From NCBI RefSeq assembly GCF_014196965.1, contig NZ_JACIEQ010000003.1, positions 186,001 to 250,000 of the forward strand: a stretch of 64,000 nucleotides of DNA, read 5' to 3'. A program made the translations under genes and the position numbers. This DNA comes from Actibacterium naphthalenivorans (GTDB lineage: Bacteria > Pseudomonadota > Alphaproteobacteria > Rhodobacterales > Rhodobacteraceae). This document shows positions 17,666-26,847 of the stretch, piece after piece (positions within the stretch are counted from its first letter, which is position 1; every line of letters begins with the position of its first letter). The notes under the pieces were generated by a model. That model was not told the DNA's origin. It did no database searches and was given only the letters and a program-made list of their open reading frames with translations.

Positions 17666-18367
17666 ATGACCCGGCTTGCAGATTTCCCGATCACGAAACG
17701 CTGGCCCCCGCGCGATCCCGCCGCCATCCAGTACTATGGCTTTCCGACGCCGAACGGCCTGAAAGTCTCGATCATGCTGGAGGAAACCGGGCTGCCCTAT
17801 GACGCCCACACCGTTTCTTTCGCCGAGAACGCGCAGTTCAGCCCAGAATTCCTTGCGATCAGCCCCAACAACAAGATCCCCGCGATCATCGACCCCCAAG
17901 GCCCCGGCGGTGCGCCGCTGCCGCTGTTCGAGAGCGGCGCGATCCTGATCTATCTGGCCGAAAAGACCGGGCAGCTCTTGCCCGCCGATCCCGCCGGGCG
18001 GTACGATGTTCTGCAATGGCTGATGTTCCAGATGGGGGGCATCGGGCCGATGTTCGGGCAGATGGGGTTCTTCGTGAAGATGGGCGGCAAGGATGTGGCC
18101 GACCCCATCCCGCGCGAACGCTACGTGCAGGAAAGCATCCGCCTGCTCAAGGTGCTGGACAGGCAGCTTGACGGGCGGGATTGGGTTTGCGGCGATTACT
18201 CAATCGCCGATATCGCCATCTGCCCCTGGCTGCGCACGGTAACGGGGTTTTACGAGGCCGGGCCGCTGGTCGGCTGGGACACGCTGGCGAACGTGCCCGC
18301 TTATCTGGACCGTTTCATGGCCCGCCCGGCGGTGCAGCGCGGCCTGCTGCAGCCGCCGCGAGGCTGA
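17666..18367 (+). CDS. Glutathione S-transferase family protein (YfcG/YghU-like)
   Basis: 233 residues from MTRLADFP, with AAGGAG six bases upstream. The thioredoxin-like N-domain starts near IQYYGFPTPNGLKVSIMLEE, with SPNNKIPAI and ESGAILIYLAEK typical of Nu-class members such as YfcG and YghU, which act as disulfide-bond reductases. The all-helical C-domain has the conserved YSIADIAICPWL near 172-183. Substrate unknown. It ends six bases before the convergent phosphoribosyltransferase stop. Confidence 0.88.
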   Translation: MTRLADFPITKRWPPRDPAAIQYYGFPTPNGLKVSIMLEETGLPYDAHTVSFAENAQFSPEFLAISPNNKIPAIIDPQGPGGAPLPLFESGAILIYLAEKTGQLLPADPAGRYDVLQWLMFQMGGIGPMFGQMGFFVKMGGKDVADPIPRERYVQESIRLLKVLDRQLDGRDWVCGDYSIADIAICPWLRTVTGFYEAGPLVGWDTLANVPAYLDRFMARPAVQRGLLQPPRG

Positions 18368-18373
18368 CGCACC

Positions 18374-19036
18374 TCAGCCGTTCGCCGACGGCGCCGCGCT
18401 ATCCCAGACCGAGCGCAGCGCCTCGACCACCGCGGCGTCGCTGACCTGATCGAACACCCGGTAATGCGCGCCGACCGCGTAAAACGGGCGCGGCACCTCC
18501 AGGCAGATCACCTTGTCGACAAGCGCCGCCATTTCGGCCAGGGAATCGCCGGGCGCCACCGGCACCGCCAGCCAGATCGCCGCCGGGCCGCGTTTGCGCA
18601 ACGCCTTCAGCGCCGCCCTGACGGTGGCGCCGGTGGCGATGCCGTCATCCACCACGATCGCCGTCCGCCCCTCGACCGTGACCGGCGTGCGGCCGCCAAG
18701 ATACATCTTCCGGCGGTTTTCGATCTCTTCCAGCTTCGCGGCGATACTGTCGGCGAAGTCCGTCTCTGTCAGGCCCATCGAGCGCAGAAGGCCGTCATTG
18801 AACACCACCTCATGCGCCGGCCCGTCGACCACGGCGCCGGCGGCAAGCTCCGGCTGGCCTGGCATCCCGATCTTGCGCACCAGAAGAAGGTCGAGCGGCG
18901 CAGACAGCCGCCTGGCCACCGGCACCGCCACCGGCAACCCGCCACGCGGCAGCGCCAGAACCACCGGCGCCGCCGGCGCGGCCTTCTCCAACGCGTCGGC
19001 CAGCATCTCTCCGGCCTCGGCCCGATCCTGAAACAT
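18374..19036 (-). CDS. Phosphoribosyltransferase family protein
   Basis: 220 residues. The PRPP-binding motif VVDDGIATGATV is at 128-139, and the N-terminus has LALPRGGLPVAVPVA (27-41) and the RKIGMPGQPELAAGAV segment. These features define stand-alone PRTases of uncertain substrate, often found with stress or ppGpp-related genes elsewhere. A specific substrate cannot be assigned. It lies between a GST gene (convergent) and pheT (same strand, 78 bases apart). Confidence 0.85.
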   Translation of the reverse strand: MFQDRAEAGEMLADALEKAAPAAPVVLALPRGGLPVAVPVARRLSAPLDLLLVRKIGMPGQPELAAGAVVDGPAHEVVFNDGLLRSMGLTETDFADSIAAKLEEIENRRKMYLGGRTPVTVEGRTAIVVDDGIATGATVRAALKALRKRGPAAIWLAVPVAPGDSLAEMAALVDKVICLEVPRPFYAVGAHYRVFDQVSDAAVVEALRSVWDSAAPSANG

Positions 19037-19114
19037 CGCATCCCCCGCAGCGGCAGCAGCACGGAGTATAGTATGCCCCCGTGCCGCGCTCTTGCATAGC
19101 CGCCGCGGCGGGGC

Positions 19115-21514
19115 TTATCCGCGCAGTACGCCGCCGGTGGCCTTGCCGACCTTCTCGACGATCCTGGCGGCCACGGCCTCGATATCCTTTTCCTTCAGCG
19201 TCGCGTCGGTGGGTTGCAGCCGTACCGTGATGGCGAGCGATTTCTTGCCCTCGCCCAGCGCGCCGCCGATGAATTCGTCGAACACCCGCACCTCTTCGAT
19301 CAGCGCCTTGTCAGCCCCGGCGGCGGCGTTGACCAGCGTCAGCGCCTCTACCCCCGCATCGACCACGAAGGCAAAATCGCGCTCCACCGCCTGCAGATCG
19401 CTGACGGCGAGCGCCGGGCGGGCGGCGGCCTTGTTCTTGGGGAAGGGCGGCTGTTCAAGGAACAGGGTGAACCCCACGGCGGGGCCCTTTACATCCAGCG
19501 CGGCCAGCACCCTTGGGTGCAATTCGCCGAACGCGGCCAGCACCTTCTTGGGGCCAAGGCAGATCTGCCCCGACCGGCCGGGATGCCAGAAATCCGGCGC
19601 GCCGCGCAGGATCTGCGCCTTGGCCGGCGCGCCGATGGCCGACAGCACCGCCTCGAGATCCGCCTTGGCATCGAAGACATCCACCGGGCGGCGGGCGCCG
19701 TGCACATCCCTGGGCCCGGAATGGCCGACCAGCAGGCCGGAGGCCAGCAGGTGCTGCTCTTCCGGCTCGGCGCCGTGAAAGGCGGGGCCGACCTCGAACA
19801 GGGCCAGATCCATGAAGCCGCGCGCCTGATTGCGGGCGGCGGCCTGCAGCAGACCGGGCAGCAGCGCCGGGCGCATATGGCTCATCTCCGACGAGATCGG
19901 GTTTTGCAGCATGGTGGCGTCATCGCCGCCCCCGAACAGCGCGGCGGCGCCCTGATCGATGAACGAGTAGGTGACGCATTCATTATACCCCAGCGCCGCG
20001 ATGCTGCGCCGCGCGATCTGTTCGCGCTTTTGCATCGGCGTCAGGATGCCCTTGGGCACGCCCACATGGGTGCGCGGCAGCGGCCGCCCCTGCAACCGGG
20101 TCAGCGAGGCGACGCGCGCCACCTCTTCGACCAGATCGGCCTCGCCCAGCACATCGGGCCGCCAGGACGGCACATGCGCCATGTCACCCTCGAGGCGGAA
20201 CCCCAGCGCGGTCAGCGTTGAACGCTGTTCATCCGCGTCGATCTCCATCCCCACCAGCGATTGCACCCGGTCGGTATCCAGACGATAGGCGCGGCTGACA
20301 TCGGGCATGTGCCCGGCCACCACAACCTCCGACGCCTCGCCGCCGCACAGATCCATGATCATCCGCGTGGCCTGCTCCATGCCTGCGGGCGTCCATTCCG
20401 GGTCGATCCCGCGTTCGAAGCGGTAGCGCGCGTCGGAGTTGATCTTGAGCGCGCGGCCCGTCATCGCGGTACGGATCGGATCGAAATAGGCGGCCTCGAG
20501 GAACACGTTCACTGTGTCTTCGGTGCAGCCGGTCGCGGCCCCGCCCATCACACCGCCAAGGCTTTCCACGCCGCGGCTGTCGGAAATCACGGTCATCCCC
20601 GGCGCCAGCGTGTAGGTCTTGTCATCCAGCGCCGCGAAGCTCTCTCCGCCTTCGGCCGCATGCACCCGCAGCGCGCCCTTCACCTTGTCGGCGTCGAACA
20701 CATGCAGCGGGCGGTTCATGTCATAGGTGAAGAAGTTGGTCACATCGACCAGCGCCGAGATCGGGCGCAGCCCGACCGCCTTCAGCAAGGTCTGCAGCCA
20801 TTGCGGGCTCGGCCCGTTCTTCACGCCCCGGATCACCCGGCCGTAGAACACCGGGCAGGCCTTGTGCTGGGTTTCACGGTCAATGGTCACGTGGATCGGG
20901 CATTTGAACGTGCCCGGCACCGGCGTGGCCACCGGCGGGATCAGCGTGCCCAGCCCCCGCGCCGCCAGATCGCGCGCGATGCCATGCACGCCCAGCGCAT
21001 CGGGGCGGTTGGGGGTGATGGCGATCTCGATCACCGGATCGACCTTGGCGGGATCGTTCTCGGCCAGCCAGTCGGCAAAGCTTTGCCCCACCTCGCCCGA
21101 GGGCAGCTCGATGATGCCGTCATGTTCGTCGGACAGTTCCAGCTCGCGCTCGGAGGCCATCATGCCGTGGCTTTCGACGCCCCGGATCTTGCCGATCGAA
21201 AGCGTCACATCGATGCCGGGGACATAGTCGCCGGGTTTGGCCAGCACCACGGTGATGCCCGCCCGCGCGTTGGGCGCACCGCAGACGATCTGCTTGTCGC
21301 CCTCGTCGGTTTCCACGACGCAGACGCGCAGCCTGTCGGCATCGGGGTGCTGCTCGGCGCTCTTGACCTTGGCGAGGGTGAAGGCGCGCAGCTTTTCGGC
21401 CGGGTTTTCGACGCCCTCGACCTCCAGCCCGAGGTCGGTCAGGGCATAGAGGATGTCATCCAGTGACGCTTGCGTGTCGAGGTGCTGTTTCAGCCAGGAG
21501 AGGGTGAATTTCAT
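19115..21514 (-). CDS. pheT: Phenylalanine-tRNA ligase beta subunit
   Basis: 799 residues. It carries the N-terminal tRNA-binding OB fold (KVKSAEQHPDADRLRVC, about 50-66), the B3/B4 editing domain, the B5 domain (about 405-480), the catalytic-like core, and a C-terminal FDX-ACB domain beginning near AVERDFAFVVD. It forms an alpha2beta2 enzyme with PheS, binding tRNA-Phe and hydrolysing misacylated Tyr-tRNA. It lies 114 bases after pheS, and the spacer holds the small hairpin GGATCGC/GCGATCC (21591-21606). Confidence 0.97.
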   Translation of the reverse strand: MKFTLSWLKQHLDTQASLDDILYALTDLGLEVEGVENPAEKLRAFTLAKVKSAEQHPDADRLRVCVVETDEGDKQIVCGAPNARAGITVVLAKPGDYVPGIDVTLSIGKIRGVESHGMMASERELELSDEHDGIIELPSGEVGQSFADWLAENDPAKVDPVIEIAITPNRPDALGVHGIARDLAARGLGTLIPPVATPVPGTFKCPIHVTIDRETQHKACPVFYGRVIRGVKNGPSPQWLQTLLKAVGLRPISALVDVTNFFTYDMNRPLHVFDADKVKGALRVHAAEGGESFAALDDKTYTLAPGMTVISDSRGVESLGGVMGGAATGCTEDTVNVFLEAAYFDPIRTAMTGRALKINSDARYRFERGIDPEWTPAGMEQATRMIMDLCGGEASEVVVAGHMPDVSRAYRLDTDRVQSLVGMEIDADEQRSTLTALGFRLEGDMAHVPSWRPDVLGEADLVEEVARVASLTRLQGRPLPRTHVGVPKGILTPMQKREQIARRSIAALGYNECVTYSFIDQGAAALFGGGDDATMLQNPISSEMSHMRPALLPGLLQAAARNQARGFMDLALFEVGPAFHGAEPEEQHLLASGLLVGHSGPRDVHGARRPVDVFDAKADLEAVLSAIGAPAKAQILRGAPDFWHPGRSGQICLGPKKVLAAFGELHPRVLAALDVKGPAVGFTLFLEQPPFPKNKAAARPALAVSDLQAVERDFAFVVDAGVEALTLVNAAAGADKALIEEVRVFDEFIGGALGEGKKSLAITVRLQPTDATLKEKDIEAVAARIVEKVGKATGGVLRG

Positions 21515-21628
21515 TGGTTCAGTCCTTTATCGGCAGCGTCTTTTGGACATGTTCAGACGTGAGCGAAGCCCGGTCAGAAACGTCACCCCCGGATCGCTTG
21601 CGATCCTCTGTTCCGCAAAGCTCTGGTG

Positions 21629-22702
21629 TCACCGCGACAGCCCCCCGTGCAGCGTCGGCACATCCAGCGCGCTGAACCCGTAGTGCCGCAGCCAGCGCAG
21701 GTCTGAATCGAAGAACGCCCGCAGATCGGGGATGCCGTATTTCAGCATCGCGATCCGGTCGATGCCCAGGCCAAAGGCGAAGCCCTGCCATTGATCGGGG
21801 TCTACCCCCGCCGCGGCCAGCACCTTGGGGTGCACCATGCCGGAGCCCAGGATCTCCATCCAGTCGTCGCCCTCGCCCAGCTTCAGGCTGCCGCCTTCCC
21901 AGGAACAGCGGATGTCGACCTCGGCCGAGGGTTCGGTGAACGGGAAATGCGAGGCGCGGAAGCGCAGCTCCACCTCGTCGACCTCGAAATAGGCGCGGCA
22001 GAACTCTTCCAGCACCCATTTCAGGTTGGCCATGGAAATGTCGCGGCCGATCGCCAGCCCCTCGACCTGATGGAACATCGGCGTGTGGGTCTGATCCATG
22101 TCCATGCGATAGACACGGCCCGGCGCGATCACCCGGATCGGCGCGCCCTGCTTTTGCAGCGCCCGGATCTGCACCGGGCTGGTATGGGTGCGCAGCACAT
22201 GCGGGGGCCGGTCGTCGCCCTCGGCCCGGTGCATGAAGAACGTGTCATGCTCTTGCCGCGCGGGGTGTTCGGGCGGGATGTTCAGCGCGTCGAAATTATA
22301 CCAGTCGCTTTCGATCTGCGGGCCTTCGGCAACGGCAAAGCCCATGTCGGCGAAGATGGCGGTGACCTCTTCCATCACCTGGCTGACGGGGTGGATGGTG
22401 CCGGCGCGGCGCGGGCGGCCGGGCAGGGTGACATCCAGCCATTCCGAGCGCAGCCGCTCCTCGAGCGCGGCGTCGCCCAGCGCGGCTTTGCGGGCGGCCA
22501 GCGCGCTGTTGATCTCGTCTTTCAGGGCGTTCAGCGCGGGGCCGGCGACCTGGCGCTCTTCCGGCGTCATGCGGCCCAGCTCGCGCATCTTCAGGCTGAT
22601 CTCGCCCTTCTTGCCGACGGCCTGCACCCGCAGATCCTCCAGGCTGGCCTCGTCGGCCGCGCCTGCGATGGCGTCCAGATATTTCTGCCTCAGATCGTCC
22701 AT
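21629..22702 (-). CDS. pheS: Phenylalanine-tRNA ligase alpha subunit
   Basis: 357 residues from MDDLRQKYL. The coiled-coil N-terminus is followed by the class II catalytic core: motif 1 around [13 protein letters not shown], motif 2 with HTSPVQIR and FRxGRVYR-like APGRVYRMD, and motif 3 [13 protein letters not shown]. The catalytic subunit for Phe activation. Located downstream of rpmI-rplT and before pheT, a common order though infC is missing here. Upstream in-frame sequence beyond 22702 overlaps the rplT terminator and is excluded. Confidence 0.97.
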   Translation of the reverse strand: MDDLRQKYLDAIAGAADEASLEDLRVQAVGKKGEISLKMRELGRMTPEERQVAGPALNALKDEINSALAARKAALGDAALEERLRSEWLDVTLPGRPRRAGTIHPVSQVMEEVTAIFADMGFAVAEGPQIESDWYNFDALNIPPEHPARQEHDTFFMHRAEGDDRPPHVLRTHTSPVQIRALQKQGAPIRVIAPGRVYRMDMDQTHTPMFHQVEGLAIGRDISMANLKWVLEEFCRAYFEVDEVELRFRASHFPFTEPSAEVDIRCSWEGGSLKLGEGDDWMEILGSGMVHPKVLAAAGVDPDQWQGFAFGLGIDRIAMLKYGIPDLRAFFDSDLRWLRHYGFSALDVPTLHGGLSR

Positions 22703-22820
22703 GCGGACCCCCCTGATTTTGTCCGGGTTCCTGCTATCACAGGCCCCCCTGAATGCAAGCCGCTCATCCGCCCTGACGGGCGTCTTCGCCGCCCCGCGCG
22801 AGATGCGCCGCTGAAACGAA

Positions 22821-22855
22821 AAAGCCGCGAGACCCGTCTCCGGGCTCGCGGCTTT
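22821..22855 (-). terminator. Intrinsic terminator after rplT
   Basis: AAAGCCGCGAG (22821-22831) pairs with CTCGCGGCTTT (22845-22855). Read on the minus strand the stem is followed by TTCGTTTC. It separates the ribosomal genes from pheS. Confidence 0.85.
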
Positions 22856-22878
22856 CAAACTGACCCTCTGAAAGAGGT

Positions 22879-23241
22879 TTACGCGAGCGCGGCCTTCGCC
22901 TTGTCGACGATGGCACCGAACGCATCGGGTTCGTTCACGGCCAGATCGGCCAGAACCTTGCGGTCAACCTCGACCCCGGCCAGCGACAGGCCGTTGATGA
23001 AGCGCGAATAGGTCAGCGCCTCGTCATGGTTGCGGACGGCGGCGTTGATCCGCTGAATCCACAGGGCGCGGAAGTTGCGCTTGCGGTTCTTGCGGTCGCG
23101 CGTGGCGTATTGGTTGGCCTTGTCGACGGCCTGGGTTGCGGTCTTGAACGCCGTGCTGCGGCGGCCGTAGTAACCCTTGGCGGCCTTGATGACCTTCTTG
23201 TGACGGGCGTGAGTGGTAACGCCACCTTTGACTCGGGACAT
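22879..23241 (-). CDS. rplT: 50S ribosomal protein L20
   Basis: 120 residues starting [19 protein letters not shown], with the conserved GYYGRRS and the [16 protein letters not shown] segments. L20 is needed for early 50S assembly and, in enterobacteria, represses its own operon. It follows rpmI by 12 bases. A strong terminator lies about 25 bases downstream. Confidence 0.98.
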   Translation of the reverse strand: MSRVKGGVTTHARHKKVIKAAKGYYGRRSTAFKTATQAVDKANQYATRDRKNRKRNFRALWIQRINAAVRNHDEALTYSRFINGLSLAGVEVDRKVLADLAVNEPDAFGAIVDKAKAALA

Positions 23242-23253
23242 ATCAGAACCTCC

Positions 23254-23454
23254 TTAGCGTGCGTACGGCATCATCGACTTGACGATCTTCTCGTCAGGGG
23301 CCGACAGCGTGGTGGTGCCGCGCGCGTTGCGCAGGAACTTGTTCGTGCGTTTGATCATGCCGTGGCGCTTGCCGGCCTGTGCGGCGACAACGCGGCCCTT
23401 GGCCGTGACCTTGAACCGCTTCTTGCAGCTCGATTTCGTCTTCATCTTGGGCAT
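23254..23454 (-). CDS. rpmI: 50S ribosomal protein L35
   Basis: 66 residues, [23 protein letters not shown], normal length and sequence. Upstream in-frame residues are not part of L35. GAGGAGACGG stands close before the ATG. First gene of the rpmI-rplT operon with a clear promoter about 75 bases upstream. Confidence 0.97.
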   Translation of the reverse strand: MPKMKTKSSCKKRFKVTAKGRVVAAQAGKRHGMIKRTNKFLRNARGTTTLSAPDEKIVKSMMPYAR

Positions 23455-23533
23455 TTCCGTCTCCTCGAATTCATGAGCGGTGTAAGCGCGACTCGGCATG
23501 CCACTTTGGCCGGTCGCGCCGGATGGAGAGCGC

Positions 23534-23562
23534 CGTATAAAGCCCGCCGCCCGGGCTGGCAA
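23534..23562 (-). promoter_or_regulatory. Promoter of rpmI-rplT
   Basis: On the minus strand TTGCCA (23562-23557), a 17-base spacer, then TATACG (23539-23534). Start predicted near 23527, giving a leader of about 70 bases. Confidence 0.65.
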
Positions 23563-23691
23563 GCGATTAGTTCATAGCCCCCGGCACCCGGGCGAAGGCG
23601 CCCGACAGCGGCGCCGGGCCGGAATGCCGACCGTGCGGCCGATGACAAGAGCCAGCGCACCGCCTCATGCCCCCTTTCCCCTGAGGGCGGG

Positions 23692-25137
23692 TTACTCGGG
23701 GTCGGTGCGGAAAATCAAACGTTCCTCGCAGGGGGCGACGCGCAGGATGTTGGTCGTGCCCGGTTCGTTGAAGGGCACGCCCGCAGTCACGACGATCTGG
23801 TCTTGCTCGGTCGCATAGCCGCCTTCGCGGGCCGCGCGGGCGGCGCTGACCACGGCCATCTTGAAGCGATCGACCTCGCCGGTGAAGAAACACTGGATGC
23901 CCCAGGTCAGGCACAGCCGGCGCGCGGTGGCGGCGAACGGCGTGAGCGCCAGGATCGGCACCCGCGGCCGTTCCCGCGCGGTCAGGGCGGCGGTGGTGCC
24001 GGAATGGGTGAAGCAGCAGATCACCTTGATATCGGCGGTCTCGGCGATCTCGCGCGCGGCGGCCACGATGCCGCCGGCCACGCCGGGCCGCGATGCGCCG
24101 CGGCTGGCCTCGATCACCTCGCGGTAGGTCGGGTCATGCTCGACCTCTTCGGCGACGTTGTTCATCGTGGTCACCGCCTCGATCGGATAGGCACCGGCGG
24201 CGGATTCCGCAGAGAGCATCACCGCATCCGCGCCTTCATAGATGGCTGTTGCCACATCCGATACTTCGGCCCGTGTCGGCACCGGGCTTTCGATCATGCT
24301 CTCGAGCATCTGGGTGGCCACGATCACCGGCTTGGCCGCGGCCCGGCAGGCCCGCACCAGACGTTTCTGGATCGGCGGCACGTTCTGCACCGGCAGTTCC
24401 ACCCCCAGATCGCCGCGCGCCACCATGATTCCGTCCGAGACCTCGAGGATTTCGGCGAAGTCCGTTACCGCCGCCGGCTTTTCGATCTTCGACAGGATCG
24501 CGGCACGGCCCCTGACCAGCGTGCGCGCCTCCAGCACATCCTCGGGCCGCTGCACGAAGGACAGCGCGATCCAGTCGACGCCCAGTTCGCAGACGAATTC
24601 GAGATCCTTTCTGTCCTTCGGGGAAAGGGCGGCCAGCGGCAGCACCACATCGGGCACGTTCACGCCCTTGCGGTTGGAAATCGTGCCGCCGACCATGACC
24701 GTGCACTCGGCGAAATCGGCGCCGCATTCTTCCACCTTGAGCCGGATCTTCCCGTCATTCACCAGCAGGGTCGCGCCGGGTCTGAGCGCCTGGAAGATCT
24801 CCTTGTGCGGCAGGCAGACCCGCCTGGCGTTCCCCTCCGCGGGATCCAGATCAAACCGGAACGGCTCTCCCACGACAAGTTCTTCGCTGTCTCCGGAAAA
24901 AACGCCGCACCGCAGTTTCGGGCCCTGCAAATCCGCCAGAATGGCGATCGGGCGGTCCAGATCCTTTTCGATCTGCCGGATGATCGTGTGCCGTTCGCGG
25001 ATCTCATCGTGCGAGCCATGGCTCATGTTCAGGCGGAACACATCGGCGCCGGCTTCGAACAGGGCCCGTATCATATTGTAATCATTGGAGGACGGGCCAA
25101 GTGTGGCTACGATTTTGACATTGCGGTGGCGTCTCAT
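23692..25137 (-). CDS. pyk: Pyruvate kinase
   Basis: 481 residues from MRRHRNVKIVATLGPSS. Catalytic Lys217 sits in SKIEKP (216-221), the signature MVARGDLGVE is at 238-247, and ATQMLESMI at 274-282; the C-terminal allosteric domain has the usual SGTTAALTARERP. It makes pyruvate and ATP from phosphoenolpyruvate. The start is fixed by homology; the gene diverges from the formylglutamate-amidohydrolase-type operon. Confidence 0.97.
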   Translation of the reverse strand: MRRHRNVKIVATLGPSSNDYNMIRALFEAGADVFRLNMSHGSHDEIRERHTIIRQIEKDLDRPIAILADLQGPKLRCGVFSGDSEELVVGEPFRFDLDPAEGNARRVCLPHKEIFQALRPGATLLVNDGKIRLKVEECGADFAECTVMVGGTISNRKGVNVPDVVLPLAALSPKDRKDLEFVCELGVDWIALSFVQRPEDVLEARTLVRGRAAILSKIEKPAAVTDFAEILEVSDGIMVARGDLGVELPVQNVPPIQKRLVRACRAAAKPVIVATQMLESMIESPVPTRAEVSDVATAIYEGADAVMLSAESAAGAYPIEAVTTMNNVAEEVEHDPTYREVIEASRGASRPGVAGGIVAAAREIAETADIKVICCFTHSGTTAALTARERPRVPILALTPFAATARRLCLTWGIQCFFTGEVDRFKMAVVSAARAAREGGYATEQDQIVVTAGVPFNEPGTTNILRVAPCEERLIFRTDPE

Positions 25138-25281
25138 GCGGGGCGCGTCTCTTCTTTCATCTGGAGGGGGCGGGATCTGGGCGAACTCTTCCCCATTGTT
25201 AGGCCGCCGCGAAGCCACTGACAACTGGCGCTTTCCGCGCGGCTGGCGTAGAGGGGTGTGACCTGAAAAGATGACAGGGCC

Positions 25282-26022
25282 ATGACCTACGAACCGTTTC
25301 AGATAATTGGCGAAGATCGCCCCGGCCGCTGGCTGGTGACCTGCGACCATGCCGCCAACACCGTGCCCCCCTTTGTCGGCGGCGGCACGCTGGGCGTGCA
25401 TCCCGAAGACATGGCGCGCCACATCGCCTTCGATCCGGGCGCCGCCGGGGTCACGACGCGGCTGGCCGAACTGCTGGACTCTCCGGCCATCCTCTCCAAT
25501 TTCTCACGGCTGGTGATCGACCCCAACCGGGGCGAGGATGACCCGACCCTTCTGATGCGCCTTTATGATGGCACCATCATCCCCGGCAACGCCCGCGCCG
25601 ACGCCGAAGAGCTGGAGCGGCGGCTGGCGCGCTGTTACCGCCCCTATCACGATGCGCTGGCGCGGCTGGCGGCGCGGCGCGAGGATACGGTGATCCTGGC
25701 CATCCACAGCTATACCGAACGGCTGAAGGGGCGCCCGCCCCGGCCCTGGCACATCGGCATCCTGCATGCGGCCGACCAGCGGCTGGCACGCCCGCTGATC
25801 TGGCGGCTGCGGCAGGAGCCCGATCTGTGCGTGGGCGAGAACGAGCCCTATGGCGGCCACCTGCCCGGCGATTCCATCGATCGCCACGCCGAGATTCCGG
25901 GCCGCCCCAGCACATTGATAGAGCTGCGCAACGATCTGATCGTGGACCAATCCCAGCAATATGCCTGGGCCGAACGTCTGGTCCCGATCCTGCAAGAGGT
26001 TCTGGAAAGATCCGGCGTGTAA
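25282..26022 (+). CDS. N-formylglutamate amidohydrolase family protein
   Basis: 246 residues. Conserved elements of the FGase fold are TCDHAANTVP near 20-29, LAIHSYTERLKGRPRPWHIGILH-like near 138-160 and ELRNDLI near 217-223. Characterised members hydrolyse N-formyl-L-glutamate in histidine breakdown, but no hut genes are nearby, so the substrate may be another acylamino acid. First gene of a three-gene operon with nine and 16 base gaps. Confidence 0.85.
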   Translation: MTYEPFQIIGEDRPGRWLVTCDHAANTVPPFVGGGTLGVHPEDMARHIAFDPGAAGVTTRLAELLDSPAILSNFSRLVIDPNRGEDDPTLLMRLYDGTIIPGNARADAEELERRLARCYRPYHDALARLAARREDTVILAIHSYTERLKGRPPRPWHIGILHAADQRLARPLIWRLRQEPDLCVGENEPYGGHLPGDSIDRHAEIPGRPSTLIELRNDLIVDQSQQYAWAERLVPILQEVLERSGV

Positions 26023-26031
26023 GGAGACCCC

Positions 26032-26376
26032 ATGCCCCATATCATCATCGAATATTCCGCCGCGCTCAGCGACACCCATGACATGGCCGCGCTGTGCGCC
26101 CGCGTGTTCGAAACCGCCGAGGCGACCGGGGTGTTCCCCGATCCCTCCGCGATCAAGGTGCGCGCCCTGCCCTGCCCCTTTTCCCTGATCGGCACCGAGC
26201 CGCAAAGCTTTGCCCATGTCACGGTGCATCTTCTGGCCGGGCGCGACGAGGCGACGCGAACCCGCGTCACCCAGGCCATTCTTGCCACGCTTGATGACAG
26301 CCTCGCCGACGTGGGCAGCCTGTCGGTGGACATCAAGGACACCAACCCGGCGACCTATGCCAAGCGTACCCTGTAA
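26032..26376 (+). CDS. 5-carboxymethyl-2-hydroxymuconate isomerase family protein
   Basis: 114 residues of the small CHMI trimer family, starting MPHIIIEYSA with catalytic Pro2 after Met removal. Later segments FAHVTVHLLAGR and DIKDTNPATYAKR are typical. In homoprotocatechuate breakdown these isomerise carboxymethyl-hydroxymuconate; no other hpc genes are here, so its role in this operon is uncertain. AAGGAG precedes the ATG. Confidence 0.87.
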   Translation: MPHIIIEYSAALSDTHDMAALCARVFETAEATGVFPDPSAIKVRALPCPFSLIGTEPQSFAHVTVHLLAGRDEATRTRVTQAILATLDDSLADVGSLSVDIKDTNPATYAKRTL

Positions 26377-26392
26377 ACCAGTCGGAGGCCCC

Positions 26393-26707
26393 ATGGACGA
26401 TCAGACCCGCATAGAACTGGAGGCCGCCGCCTTCCGGCGCCTGCGCCGCCACCTGATGGAAGACCGCGCCGACGTGCAGAACATCGACCTGATGAACCTG
26501 GCCGGGTTCTGCCGCAACTGCCTGAGCCGCTGGTACATGGAAGCCGCGCAGGAACGCGGCATCGAGATGTCGCAGGACGCGGCGCGCGAGACGTTCTACG
26601 GCATGCCCTATGCCGAATGGAAGGCGCGGTTCCAGGCCGAGGCCAGCCCCGAGCAGCAGGCCGATTTCGAGGTCGCCTTTCGCGAGAATGTCACCGACAA
26701 GGAATGA
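26393..26707 (+). CDS. DUF1244 family protein
   Basis: 104 residues, with the conserved RRLRRHLMEDRADVQNIDLMNLAGFCRNCLSRWY stretch and FYGMPYAEWKARFQ. The Cys pair FCRNC (about 41-45) is characteristic and could bind metal. Function is unknown; the family is widespread in proteobacteria and eukaryotes. Third gene of the operon, 16 bases after the isomerase. GGAGG precedes the ATG. Confidence 0.88.
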   Translation: MDDQTRIELEAAAFRRLRRHLMEDRADVQNIDLMNLAGFCRNCLSRWYMEAAQERGIEMSQDAARETFYGMPYAEWKARFQAEASPEQQADFEVAFRENVTDKE

Positions 26708-26817
26708 ATCCCGCGATTTCCGGGCCGTCTGGCAACAATCCCGCCCCCGCCGCGCGATTGCCCGGCGGCCGGAAACAACGGCCCCGAATTCTTCTGGCAC
26801 CCCGGCCTAAAGCCCTG

Positions 26818-26832
26818 TTAACTCGGGCTTAA
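26818..26832. promoter_or_regulatory. Perfect CtrA-type box before the RTX gene
   Basis: TTAA-CTCGGGC-TTAA matches the full CtrA consensus TTAA-N7-TTAA, 15 bases before the RTX-gene ATG. CtrA controls motility, c-di-GMP and gene-transfer-agent functions in Rhodobacterales. Such close spacing would suit repression or a very short leader. Confidence 0.55.
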
Positions 26833-26847
26833 TGACTGGAGATTCCC

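Noticed and set aside
21591-21606. GGATCGC/GCGATCC hairpin between pheS and pheT as a terminator
   Set aside because: The stem is short, with a two-base loop and no T-run, and the two subunits need co-expression.
22703-22820. Possible Phe leader peptide or attenuator before pheS
   Set aside because: No short reading frame rich in Phe codons was found; the only clear hairpin there is the rplT terminator.
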